A DNA stretch of 64,000 bases from Favolaschia claudopus. Lineage: Eukaryota > Basidiomycota > Agaricomycetes > Agaricales > Mycenaceae. Numbering within the stretch: the first letter of the stretch is position 1; the number at the start of each line of letters is the position of its first letter. The notes beneath the pieces were generated by a model. It ran no database searches, was not told the origin of the DNA, and worked only from the letters and a program-made list of their open reading frames with translations. The stretch covers positions 868,001 to 932,000 of the forward strand of contig JAWWNJ010000030.1 in NCBI GenBank assembly GCA_037176885.1, written 5' to 3'. This document shows positions 1 to 10,670 of the stretch, piece after piece. A program made the translations under genes and the position numbers.

Positions 1-1
1 G

Positions 2-1123
2 ACCTTTGACACAGAGATTTTAAAACTCGGATTTCATCGCTTGAATTCAGAGACCTGCCTTTATGTTTATAAAGAAGGCAAACAGACTTGTTTTGTTGTG
101 GTCTATGTTGATGATCTTCTTGTTGCTGCAACTTCTAAAGAATTCTCTTCCAAAGTCAAAAGAATGCTTTCGTCTACTTTTAAGATGCGAGACCTGGGTC
201 CAGCCAAATACCTCCTTGGTATCGAGATCATTCGAAACCGTAAGAAGCGCACCATTGCACTGAACCAGCGTCAGTATATTGACAAAGTCCTTTCTCGCTA
301 TGGCATGACAGACTGCAAACCTGTATTCACACCTATGTCTACTGGAACCCCTCTCACAGAGAATGACCCTGATGACGACAGTATCATTACACATATGGCT
401 ATTGTTGAAGGTGGAGCTATTGTTCCATATCAAAGTGTAATCGGGTCTGCTATGTATGCCATGCTAGGTACTCGACCAGATCTTGCATACAGTGTAGGAG
501 TACTTGGTCGATATAGTGCAAAGCCAAAGAGAATTGATTGGGCAGCAGCAAAACGACTTCTTCGATACCTCAAAGGCACCCGTCATTGGGAACTTGTATA
601 CAACGGGGCTGACATCAGCATGGACATGCAATTTCTGGGATACAGTGATGCCAATTGGAATGGAGACAGAGATACATCTCGTTCTACTTCTGGTTATGTG
701 TTCATTGTGAACTCTGGAGCAATCGGATGGTCTAGCCGTCGGCAATCCATGGTCGCTCTATCTTCTACTGAGAGTGAATACATTGGACTTGCAAATGCAG
801 GACAACATCTAGCATGGTTAAGATCATTTTTTGACGAACTAGGTCAACATCAGAGAAATCCCACTGAGTTGAGATGTGATAACCGAGCTGCCATTATTCT
901 CTCCCAGGATCCACAATACCGCGCTAGGACTCAGCATATACAAAGGAAATATCATTTTGTTCGTGATGACTTGGTTCGCACTGGAGAATGTATTGTCTTG
1001 TGGTATCCTACAGATGAAATGGTGGCAGATATTTTCACAAAACCTTTATCTCATGACAAGCACTCCAAATTCTGTCTATCTATGGGACTACGGCCTGGGT
1101 CGAGTGGGGGTGTCAGAATATGA
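2..1123 (+). CDS. Ty1/Copia polyprotein, C-terminal part (end of reverse transcriptase plus RNase H)
   Basis: The reading frame is already open at base 2, so the start lies outside the window. The first part carries the reverse transcriptase catalytic YVDD box (YVDDLLVAAT, near base 106). Then come the conserved connection stretch GTRPDLAYSVGVLGRY and an RNase H domain with its acidic residues: Asp in GYSDANW, Glu in SSTESEY, Asp in RCDNRAA, and the final HFVRDD. The protein ends with the usual ADIFTKPL motif and a glycine-rich tail. The stop codon (1121-1123) lies just inside the 3' LTR, as is common in Copia elements. A purine-rich tract (about 1097-1110) directly before the LTR is the likely plus-strand primer site. 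The visible part has no stop or frameshift, so this copy may be young. The product would act in the virus-like particle, copying element RNA into DNA. Confidence 0.95.
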   Translation, partial: TFDTEILKLGFHRLNSETCLYVYKEGKQTCFVVVYVDDLLVAATSKEFSSKVKRMLSSTFKMRDLGPAKYLLGIEIIRNRKKRTIALNQRQYIDKVLSRYGMTDCKPVFTPMSTGTPLTENDPDDDSIITHMAIVEGGAIVPYQSVIGSAMYAMLGTRPDLAYSVGVLGRYSAKPKRIDWAAAKRLLRYLKGTRHWELVYNGADISMDMQFLGYSDANWNGDRDTSRSTSGYVFIVNSGAIGWSSRRQSMVALSSTESEYIGLANAGQHLAWLRSFFDELGQHQRNPTELRCDNRAAIILSQDPQYRARTQHIQRKYHFVRDDLVRTGECIVLWYPTDEMVADIFTKPLSHDKHSKFCLSMGLRPGSSGGVRI

Positions 1124-1426
1124 ATTATTCCGGGTAGCCGCCCCGCCGCTCCGGCCCTTGATAGATATCTGATACTTATCGTACAGCCTTGTTTTCTTAC
1201 ATATAAACCGTGCTCGTCTGTCCACCACCCTCAGTCTTTCATCCCACATTGCGGGAGACTGAGGGTGAGTTCTCTATCTATCTACCTACTTATATTTACT
1301 TACTCATTGTGTAGTTATTGCGCCTTCCGCGCATTTTCAGGTATTTAATATACAGTCTTTCATCCCACATTGCGGGAGACTGAGGTTATTGCGCCTTCCG
1401 CGCATTTTCAGATTCTGTTACGGGCA
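1111..1426 (+). mobile_element. 3' LTR of the Copia element
   Basis: The repeat starts with TGTCAGAATATG immediately after the polypurine tract of the Copia pol gene. A TG start at this position is what an LTR should show. The right boundary is not certain: the most plausible end is the CA at 1425-1426, but an end at 1410 is possible. No second LTR copy is present in the window. Promoter-like AT stretches lie around 1180-1210. Confidence 0.7.
1232..1411 (+). repeat. Exact 59-bp duplication in the LTR; second copy lacks a 50-nt GT-AG segment
   Basis: Copy A is 1232-1264 plus 1315-1340; copy B is 1353-1385 joined directly to 1386-1411. The 33-bp and 26-bp parts are identical between copies. 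The 50 nt present only in copy A (1265-1314) start with GTGAGT, end with GTGTAG, are pyrimidine-rich, and contain CTCAT and CTTAC branch-site-like sequences. Copy B therefore looks like a spliced form of copy A. A 12-nt AT-rich spacer (1341-1352) separates the copies. Confidence 0.8.
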
Positions 1427-3186
1427 AGCGTGGAATTGGAGTTGGTAGTATTCGGCGCGAAAAAGGGAAAGGTGGGAAGCAAAGGGATAAATGACTGCAC
1501 GTGAACGCGCAGGTAGAGTATCCAAGGTCGAGGGCATGGAGTTGATTGAAGCTACCGAGGCTGAGCTCAGAAGAATGACAGAACCGGTAGAACGAGCTCG
1601 CTGGAGATGAGAGAAGTGACGGCGGGGGTACGTGAAGTGATAGAAAGGGATCCCGAGGACATTAACGAGATTGCGAGACAGCCGAGAGTCATTCATAGTG
1701 TTGTCGCTCTCCATCCACAGCCCCCCAGCGACAGCGATGAAGGAAGAAAAAATTCTAAGCACGAATGCCTCAGCAGCGTTTCAAACGCGCTCGAGACCGG
1801 AATAGATCAACCAGTGCGCTCCATTATGGGGAAGCTTGCTTCCCCATTCATCGGTATAGGGCTCCAGAATGCAGATGCTTACAAATCTCCGTCCGGATGC
1901 TTTGTAAGCACTGCCTGAGTCCGTGGCCTCGGACTTCGGGAACAGCCGGCACTGTCATTGCCATGTGACTTTCGGGCTGTGCGCCGAATAAACTTTTCCG
2001 AGCTTTTCCGAGTGTTCAACTTTGGTTCAACCCAAGTTCAATCGGCCTGTTTGAACCTCATGTGCTGTAAATAAATATATATACCCTACCAGCACCTATA
2101 TACTCAATGGTTGCCTGCTCCTTACTGTAAGAAAACATTCAGTAAGCATCAAGTTTTGTAAGTTACAAGCCTCCCAAAAGCCTCCTCAGGTCACCAGCAC
2201 TTTTAGAATCGCCACCAGTGCCGGGGCTCGGGGAATGCTTTGAGCAACTTCAAAAAAATTACCAGACTTTGTGCTACTACCAGTGTCTTGAATATACTTA
2301 CCACTATCCAGTACCAGTGAGTATAAGCTTTAGCTGTCAAAATTAATAACCCAAAAAAACCAGGGCCACTGAGTGTGCTACCAGATTCATAAGTTGTAGA
2401 AGGGTTTTGAAGGTGAATATGAGGGCGGTTACTGAGGCGGTTCTGAGGTTCGTCAACTGAAATAAGTTGGTTACCCAAATCGGGCGAAACACTGCTTGAG
2501 CCAATGATGTTGCCCGAATTTAGCAAGATTAGCTACTGTACATGAATGAATTGGAGGTATTCGACTACGATATTGAATTCCCATTCGCACTGAAGCAAGC
2601 TTACCCTCCTATGTGGACCATTGTCCACATACCCAACATGTTGAGGTGATTATCGCCGCACAAAAAGCAGTTGAATGTAAATCGATCGTGGTGTCGTCCT
2701 GGATCCACTGATGACAAACGAGAGACGATAGCGGAAGCTAGCCGCAACGGGATGACACGCGGAGATGGGTAGCACGGTACAACAATATCAAGTCGATTGC
2801 GACATTCGCAGCACTCCCATAATGAAGGCAGCGACGACGAGTCAGATGAAGAGTGAGATGCGAGCCTCAGCAGTGTTTGAAACGCGCTTGAGAATCGAGA
2901 GAGGTCAGGAAGATGGTCGTGGAGCACCTCAGAGTGTCGTATTGCACAAGATCCCGGAAATTCAAGGCCCCCCAGCCAAAAGTATTTTGAAGCTCAGGCT
3001 GAGTCTGAAGTTCGCAAGGCGAAGTTGCGAGCGGATAGGCGGCGGGAGAAATAACGAATCATTGAAAAGATTGGATTATGATTGCTGACAGCGTTGCAAA
3101 CGCTCTGTTGGTCGTCGCTGAGCGTCGAGTGCCGTGACGTGGCGACAATCCCTTCCTCCACCACCATCTCCGACGCAGGCGACGAC
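1427..3186. other. No gene recognised
   Basis: All open frames here are short and overlapping, without a recognisable motif. Two stretches (about 1770-1800 and 2866-2900) share a degenerate sequence around CTCAGCAG(C/T)GTTT, suggesting remnants of one repeat. An inverted-repeat partner of 16742-16848 lies at 1835-1922. Confidence 0.5.
1835..1922 (-). repeat. Dispersed repeat with internal hairpin, inverted relative to 16742-16848
   Basis: The reverse complement matches 16742-16848 over most of its length, including the shared stretch ending CCGATGAATGGGGAAGCAAG. It contains a small palindrome with arms TGCTTACAAA and TTTGTAAGCA around a GC-rich loop. Confidence 0.6.
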
Positions 3187-5031
3187 CACCGAGCGCTGCC
3201 TATGGCTCAGCTGCTGGTGGTCTCCTCTGTCTTGAAGTGTTTTACCAAACTCCTGAAGCATTCAAGACCTCTTTTTTGGTGGACGAAGATTCTCTGCGCC
3301 GAGCGCAGCAGGCTACTCCTTGTCGATACAATCTGGACGATCTTATCGATGCAAATCACCGAGCGCCGCCTCAGGTTAGGCTGGTGGTGATGTCTGTCTT
3401 GAAGATTCTCGCAAGCTGGCTTCGCTTTCATTCTTCAAGACTTTCTTCTTTCTTCTTGCGACGCGCTGGTCACGGATTGGGAAATACCGAGCGCCGTGAA
3501 GCTGCTACTGGTGTGTTGCGAAGGATTTGTGGGGTTGGGGGCTGGATGAACGGAGAATTGACGAATGCAAGCGACGCCGACAATTTGATTCTATTTCCTT
3601 GTTGCCCTTCTCGCCCGCTCTTCGCCTCAGATGCAGCTTGTCGTTCTGGCGGTTGTCCTCAAGATCTGCGGCCAGGGGCGCCGGTTTCTGACCTTCACTT
3701 ATTAAGACTTTGTTCTGTGGACGAAGAATATCTGGGCAGCGCGCACAGGCTCGACACATTCAACTGGGATTCGAGGAAGCACCGAGCGCCGTTCGCGGCT
3801 GCTGGTGATACTCTGCCTGTCGATTTCCGCGAACAGGGGCTTTGATAACTCGCTCCGTCTTCAAGATTCTTCTTGTGCAGATCACCGACCGCTCCACAAG
3901 GCTTCCGGCGGACCTGAAGATTCCTGGGATGGGGGGCATAGATTAAAAGAGCTTAGGAGATGTTGGAAAGACTTCCGGATGGACGAAAATATAGTAAGCA
4001 TTCTTCCTGGCGACGTCGGCGTCGCCACTCCTGTTCTTTCTCGATATGGAATGAATACTCGTTACGAACTTGTTCATGTCTGAGGAATCGCCGACGTCTC
4101 GCTGTCTGGCTGCATACCTCAGATGTTCGTATCAATCACATTCAAGCTCGACGTCTCGTTGAACCTCGACTTCATCATTCCGCGTCGCATCCCAATGTAG
4201 ACCTTGCACGCGCTGCCTCGGTCCTCCTCTCTCTCCGCTTTCAAGATTCTTGTGCAGCCAGTTACCCTCGACGTCTCCTCAGGCTCCGTGCTCAAGCTGA
4301 GGAAAGGGTGTGTGAATGGGTCATTGGAACCACCGAGCGCCGTTTGCGGCTGCTGGTGGATTTCTGCTTGCTTAGTTCGGGAGTCCTCCCCGAAATACTC
4401 TAAGTAGACGGAGACAACTACGACAACTCCGTGGCTCACGTTGGGATGTTGGCATTGGAAGATTTCGCCGCTGCGTCCCAGCAGCTCAAAAGAGGTCTCG
4501 ACATTCGATCTGGAGTTGTCCGTGTTAATACGACACGCCTTCTTCCTTCCATGGAAGCCTCTCTCGCCCCTCCCGAACGACCATTTCCAAGTCGAATGCA
4601 ATCCGGTCTAGCATTCTCCGGGGTTCCCGGAGCTTTCCCAAACAAGTGCTCGTTGAGAAGCTTTGTGAACGTTAGAGCATACTCCAATATCGCTCGTTCG
4701 TGGTGGTCGATTTGACGGCTTGTCCCACTTTATTTTCGCTTGCACTGAGGGGCTAGCCTCCGCTGTCTACCTTCTTCGCCTCAGACGAAGAATCCATGCT
4801 AGTACATGACACCAAGCGCTGCCCGCAGCTGCTGGTGACTCAAGTGCGCGCTGGGGGGCTAGTCCTCGTCGCGCTATCGTCCAATCTTCCCTGAATCACA
4901 CCACGAACGTCGGCAGGAATCGACGCTCATGGGCGGAGGCTTGCCCTCCGCTTCCTGATTCCGGGGATAGGGAAGAAACTGGTGCCGGCGCATCAGACAG
5001 CAACACCGAGCGCCGTTCGCGGCTGCTGGTG
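3187..5031 (+). repeat. Dispersed hairpin-forming repeat, at least seven copies
   Basis: A unit of about 28-33 bp, running from CACCGAGCGCCG to GGCTGCTGGTG around a short TTCG-like loop, recurs at 3187-3219, 3357-3389, 3486-3513, 3780-3807, 4331-4358, 4810-4837 and 5004-5031. The two ends are complementary, so each copy can fold. Between copies a second motif (CTTCAAGATTCTTG-like) recurs irregularly. Spacing varies from 100 to 520 bp, so this is not a tandem satellite. In one frame several copies read TERRxRLLV, but frames change between copies and no continuous gene is seen. Confidence 0.6.
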
Positions 5032-6474
5032 GCTATCAGTTCGAAGGTTATGCAAATGGGAAAAGGAACACTTCACCTCGGAATGAGGGGCTGTGAATTT
5101 GGCATTCAAAATTTTCTTTCTTCTTCGCTATCGCTGGGGGGTGAAGGATATGTATAAGCTATAGCGACGAAGAAGAATACTCGTTGAGTCCCAAGATGCC
5201 CATTGCTGTGAACCAATCTACGGCCATCGTGAGCGCAAATGTATCGGCGCGTTTTGCTGGACTGTCGAGGCGTGATGTAGACCGAGGATAGCTGCGACCT
5301 TCCCAGTCGAGAGTCAACGACGCACCTTGGGATCTTCCCAAACTGCTGAGACTGAGGAAAGGTTTCTTCGTTGGCGGCACGTACAGTCCCACAGGCAGCA
5401 CGGGCTGACTCGGAGCTCCCTTCATTGGGTTAGAAGCTCCAAGCCTGGTCTGAGCGCCGTAGGACACGGCCGTTTAAGAAACGGATCTCCACGATCAACG
5501 ACGCACCGCTGCCATGTAGCGCTGCTGAGATTGTGAGGGGCCTGGACGTTGAAGGAGTTGGATGGTATTGACATAGGTTGAGTTGTTGTTCTCGTTGAAT
5601 CAAATAGAGACTGCGGGCATGTGGAGTCGCCATGGGACGGGGAAGCGCCGACCTCGTGTCTGGCTGCATGCCTCTGCCGTTTGAATCTATGCATTCGGGG
5701 AGCAAAAATGAAATGACAGTTAGTGCTATACATCTAGCTGTACAGATCCAAGTGGTGGAATAGCAGCCTACGACTTAGTTGTCGTCAGCCAACGTTGCGT
5801 GAAATGCGGACACGGGAGACATACTTCAAGCCCACTCTCCTACCATTTTCCGCCACCGCGTTATTTCGACGCTCACTTTCCTCCGCTTCGTGCGCAACTT
5901 CAGTACGCGTTGGCTGATAAGGGTGGATGGCGCGTCTGCGGCAAGGCCCTGTAAGCCGTGAAAAGCGAGGAAGAGAACGATGTACACGGTGCTTTATTGC
6001 ACATTCCATCTACTCTCCACCTCCATCTCCCTCAGCGACCATCTGGCAGTCCTCAGATCCGAATGAACGTTGACGGGTTTTGAAGTTGTTATTGAGCGAG
6101 GAAGCGCCTCTTGGCTGCATGCCTCCGTGGTCCCGGATCTACGTGTTTGGGGGGCTAAGATAGATTGACGGAGTGCTACACATGTCACAAGGTGTACAAG
6201 TCAGAGTATCGCAACCCCAACGACTTCACTTCGAGTTGTCGTCAGCTGAGCTTTGAAGATATGGATGCGGGAGCGTACCTCAGCAAGCTCACGCGTCTTC
6301 GTACACGCTTCTCCCCTCACAATTTGCTGTCAACGACTTCGCGTTCCATCGACCACCTCGTGCGCCGTTTCCGTCGATTGTTCACGTAGTCTTCAACCTC
6401 CCGGCGGCGTAACACCTCGCTTCAGATTGTAGTTAGCAGACTCTTCTCGGGATGTAGATTCGTTCCACGCACCT
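5032..6474. other. No gene recognised; weak internal duplication
   Basis: Stretches around 5636-5700 and 6105-6175 resemble each other (GGAAGCGCC, CTGGCTGCATGCCTC), as do 5775-5815 and 6230-6285 (GTTGTCGTCAGC and nearby). This suggests a diverged duplication of about 460 bp. No open frame shows a known domain. Confidence 0.4.
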
Positions 6475-7251
6475 CGGTATGAACGAAAATCGAAAACGAA
6501 AACGCGGCTAGCTGATATTGATCAGGCGGCCTTCCAGGCCATCAAGTCCATCAATTGCGAGGATTCAGAAACGAAAATGACCGGTTTCAACACGGCAAAG
6601 AAGCCGAAAGGACTGGATTGATGTCACAGTCACAATGTACGTGTTCTATCGTGCTTGCCGAACGTGTCCGAGTGGCTGTACCAGGTCACGCACACGGCGT
6701 GCTTTAGCACTCTAAATTATCAATTGATTTAAGAGTGAAGATCACTCAGTGCAAGACTCAGTGCGCTCTGCACTTCAGAATCATAAAATGAAATTTTTTT
6801 ACGACACCCATTCGTGGCAAACATGATATAGACGGAGGCAAACAGGAAACAAGAATGGACTACATAAAGTAAACAAATATTATTATTTTATATTTTGGTT
6901 AATTTGTGTTGGCTGCCGGCAGTAGCTAAGTTGCACGAGCATATCAATTTGCGGGGAAAAACGGCAATTTCGGGTACTTTTGGTAGCTGCGAGTACAAAA
7001 GCGGAGCATCGGAACCAACATACAGCCGTTTTGGAAACCATATACGGGTTTTGATTGAGTGGTGCTCAACGTTTCGAGCAAGCATGTACGTGACCGTGAC
7101 CCTTGGCGTGATGACATCATAGAGCCGACCTTGACTTGTTCCGTGCCGACTGTTTCATTTTCGTTTCTGAACCTGCTGCCGACGGGCACCGCCGGCCATC
7201 TATACGCTATTCTATATATAGTTGTTTTCGTTTTCGTTTCTAGTATATACT
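6475..7251 (+). mobile_element. MULE-like MITE, copy A (10-bp TSD)
   Basis: The element runs from CGGTATGAACG to AGTATATACT and is flanked by the exact 10-bp direct repeat CCACGCACCT (6465-6474 and 7252-7261). Both subterminal regions carry the CGAAAACGAAAACG motif in inverted orientation. A 9-11 bp TSD is typical of the Mutator superfamily. No coding capacity. Copy B (25229-26016) has the same ends and its own 10-bp TSD. An internal stretch (7020-7065) matches one terminus of the TA-flanked element at 49190-49550. Confidence 0.85.
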
Positions 7252-7264
7252 CCACGCACCTTGA

Positions 7265-9136
7265 ATTCCGTCGTCACCCCAAGCGCCCCTTCTCACGCAT
7301 TCCTCCGACGAGGTCGTCGTAATCCTTCTTCACCATTCCCCTGGTCGGACGGACCTCTCAAGTTATTGTGTCGATTTTGACGGTGTTTCCATCTCTCCCT
7401 CCGACTCGGTCAAGTGGGTGGGTGCCTGGATTGACTCCAAGCTAACAGGCGAGGTTCACATCAAGGCTCGTGCGGCGTCGGCCGCGAGAGCTCTGAATGC
7501 TGCGATAGCTCTTACTCATGCCGTCTGGGGTCTAAAGCCGCTGATGGTCCGCGATCTAGCGCATTCCGTCGTTCTTCCCCGCGCCGACTATGGTGTCAAC
7601 TCCTTCTTCCCCCTTTCACCCAAAGCTCTCAAACCCCTTGACAGGATCAACAAGTGCGTTGCCCGCTGTATTACTGGAGGCTACCGTAATGCGTCGCGAG
7701 ATGCGCTCGAGAAAGAGGCAGCACTTATTCCAGCGTCCCTCAGACTTGAATCCGCTCTTCTGCATCGACTCGCTAGATATCTCTCTCTACCCCCAACCCA
7801 CGGCATTGTCCCGCTCATCAACGATGTCATCTCGCGTCCTCCTAACCGGCCTCATCGTGCATCACCCCTCCACTACGTCGAGCTCCTTCCCGCAGTTCGG
7901 TGACCTACAGACGTGCCTGCCCAAGGGTTGCGCCTCTCTAAACGACCAACCAACCTCCCCACCGAAGTTACGACGGATCCGAGCGTAGACCTCACCGCAG
8001 GCTACGGCGCCCGTGGAAAGCGAGGGGGGGTAGTCATCGAGCCTCGTGCTTGTGGACTGCCTCCGCCTCCCGGCGGCAGGCAAGTGTTATTGACTACTCC
8101 CCCGGTAACTTCGGCTGACTCTCTTCTCCTTGGGATGGAGAGGATTGAAACGATTTACTCACCACCATGGGCCGATCCTCTTCCCGTTTCTACTATCATA
8201 CCCTCGAAAGAAGTCGCCACGTCTGTCCTCAATGCTCTTCTCGCTGACCGGTCGTTCGCCGACTCCACTTGGTTCACAGACGGATCGCTTCTTGCTGGCG
8301 CGGCTGCGGGCGCGGCAGTCCTGGTTTCAGGAGAAGTGGTGCGAGAAAGGATTCTTCTGCCGCTGGGCGATGGGCAGGTTGCTGAGGGTGAGATGGAAGG
8401 ACTGCTGCGGGCAACGGAACGAGCGTTGATCCGGGGAGCGGATCATATTCTTGTCGTTTCGGACTCTCAGGCTGGCCTGCGAGGTATTCTGTCGACTAAC
8501 CCCCGTGCTGGTCAGCACCGAGCCATTCAGTACGACAGGCTCGTCCGCTCCGCCATCTGCACTCAGCCGGCGCTTCGTATCACGAACATATGGACACCAG
8601 CTCACATCGGCACCATGGGCAACGAACTCGCGGACGACGCAGCTAAGGCAGCAACTCGGCTTCAACCACCGTCTTCCCTGCCTGTCTCGCTCACAACCTG
8701 CAAACGTCGTATTAACGAAATGATGCTCCAGCGTTGGTGCAAGATGTGGGGGGTATCTACCCTTGGTCGTGGTCTGCGCGAAATCGACGACTCTCCACCC
8801 TCCCTCATCCTTCGCTCTCCATACACCTCCTCTGCATCCCGCGCTGATATCTCCATCATTGGCCAGCTTCGCACTGATTTCTCTGCCTTGAATGCCCACC
8901 GATTCCGATCCCGTCTCGTACCCTCACCCGCATGCGATTATTGTGGCGCCTCCCGGGAAACTAGAGCTCATTTCTTCCTCCACTGCCCGGCTTGGTCCCA
9001 ATTCCGTCCTCCCTTGCAGTCCGCATCGTTTTCGGCGGGGATTCTCGGCGCTGTCGATGTCCGCAACCTTCTCAATCACCCAAAGCTGCTCAAGCCGGCT
9101 ATCGAATTTATTCAAAGGACCGGTCGCTTCCATTGA
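7265..9136 (+). pseudogene. LINE ORF2, 3' half (reverse transcriptase end, RNase H, CCHC), with one in-frame stop
   Basis: The frame starts within 15 bp of the MULE-like MITE TSD and runs to 9136, broken only by a TGA at 7901-7903. The upstream part is the C-terminal end of a LINE reverse transcriptase (KWVGAWIDSKLTGEVHIKAR, then the hydrophobic connection region). Downstream is an RNase H domain with FTDGS, the Glu in EGEMEGLL, VSDSQAG, and the closing AHIGTMGNELADDAAK. A CCHC finger follows (CDYCG, then H and C in HFFLHCPAW). This arrangement is typical of fungal Tad/I-type LINEs. The endonuclease and the catalytic RT core are missing, consistent with 5' truncation. It could not move on its own. 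Confidence 0.9.
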
Positions 9137-9509
9137 GCTGCGTCCCCTTTTCTTATTTACTTTATCTCATATCCTTTCTCTCTCGTCTCCTCTCCCGGTC
9201 CCCCTCTCATATATCCTACCTTCGTATAATCCCTCCACTTACATATATAAAAATAATCCGCATTCCCTTCACCTCCGCTATCTTAGCTCTCTGCCCCATA
9301 CTGCTACCTTACGCACCAAGTTTCCCTACACTACAAGTCCTCGACTCTTTTACTTATTCTTTAGCACTCACATATTACTCAAGTTAGCTACCTCACCCAT
9401 TAGATTACTTTGTAGACACAATTATCTGGTACATCCAGTAGGTACTGCCGCATAGCCCTTAGGGCCAGGTACGGCGTAAATAGAATTCAAGTTCAAGTTC
9501 AAGTTCAAG
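9137..9509 (+). mobile_element. LINE 3' untranslated region with short-repeat tail
   Basis: Pyrimidine-rich non-coding sequence follows the ORF. It ends in a small hairpin (GCCCTTAGGGCC) and then four copies of TTCAAG (about 9487-9509). A short tandem repeat at the 3' end is common for LINEs primed on genomic DNA. Confidence 0.6.
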
Positions 9510-10348
9510 ACGCCTTCCGCCTTCGAGCTGCGAATTACGGTCGCATCATTCGACTGCACAGCGCGGGCAGTCTGAGTTGCCTGAGAGGCAATCGGCGTAG
9601 GCCAATCCGATTCTGTACGAGGCACAACGACAATATTCTTGAGAGTTCTGGCTGGAGACCGAGCGCAGCGTTGCTGCAGCTGCTCTTGTAGGGTGCGGAT
9701 ATCCATGCACTCATGCCTTCTCGTCTCGCTGAAACCTGCTTGCGCCGCGTGGTCAAAACGAGTCCCTCCGAGCACACTATGCGACGTACCTCCTGGCCCC
9801 GCGCTTCCTCGTTCGACAGGAAACTTATACGTTGGGGAGCGGCATGGTGTTTCACGGCTCTACACCAAGCAAAATTGCCGCAGATGCGCTGATCCAGGTG
9901 TGCTGGGAATCGAGAGACTTGATGCGTCGAGATACAGATCGTCGTCCTCGTTTTGCGGTGATGGTGCGGGATGGGGGTCAGCTTACAAGCTCACTTTGAG
10001 TTGCCTTCAGCTAACGCATTGTGAGATCCGATGTATGCGTGGGCGTACCTTACTACCTCATGCTCCCTCGTCTTCTCACACGCTCCCTCGTGTAAAGACT
10101 CGCCAATGGGGGCGGTAGGATGAATCAGTGTACGACAGCCTATACGACGTACCTTGCGTCGAGAAACCCCAATTCATAGTCGTCATTCTTGCGAGAGTGC
10201 CGCGTGCACAGATGCTCGAAACGTCGGAAACGACTAGCATTCGCAAGGCATTGGGGGGCATGCCCGCATCGCTTGATTGCTCCTGCACCAGAGTTTGAAA
10301 CGCAGTCGGTGTCTTCCTCGAGAGTGAGCGCCGCCGCATGAGCGGCAT
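9510..10348 (-). other. Candidate split coding region, interrupted by the LINE end
   Basis: No known domain was recognised. On the minus strand a stretch (10348 to about 10155) reads as a Cys/His-rich peptide in one frame (RCGHAPQCLANASRFRRF) and ends at a good donor, GTACGT. Further down, a second exon-like piece includes DIRTLQEQLQQ and runs directly into the LINE tail at 9509. Donor-like GTACG sites occur at about 10151, 10046 and 9789. Either a small host gene was cut by the LINE, or this is chance. The frame choice is not secure. Confidence 0.25.
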
Positions 10349-10670
10349 GGCTGCTGCTATCGTACTCGCTGTTTCTGTCGTGTGGTGCGAGAAGCTGTGG
10401 TCCTAGTTAACAATGTTAACTAGCACGACGCTGAGGTAGGCTGCAGCTATTTATGTACCAAAGGACCACTTACTTATATACCATTACAGTAACTAATCGT
10501 GCTATTTGTCTAGGTACATAATCTGAGCTGTTGTTGTTAACTAGCACGATGCTGAGTAACTAATCTTGCTATTTGTCTAGTCTAGGACGGACGTCCGGTT
10601 CTGAGAGGTTACGACAACTGCTTGTCAAAACCGGAGAACAGGCCCTCGCATCCGGACTGGCCCCCCCACA

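Noticed and set aside
1111..1426. LTR internal duplication as a simple tandem repeat
   Set aside because: The missing block has exact splice-site boundaries, so a plain slippage explanation fits less well than splicing, though it is not excluded.
3187..5031. Possible CRISPR-like array of repeats
   Set aside because: Repeat spacing varies from about 100 to over 500 bp, repeats are diverged hairpins, and the genome is clearly eukaryotic.
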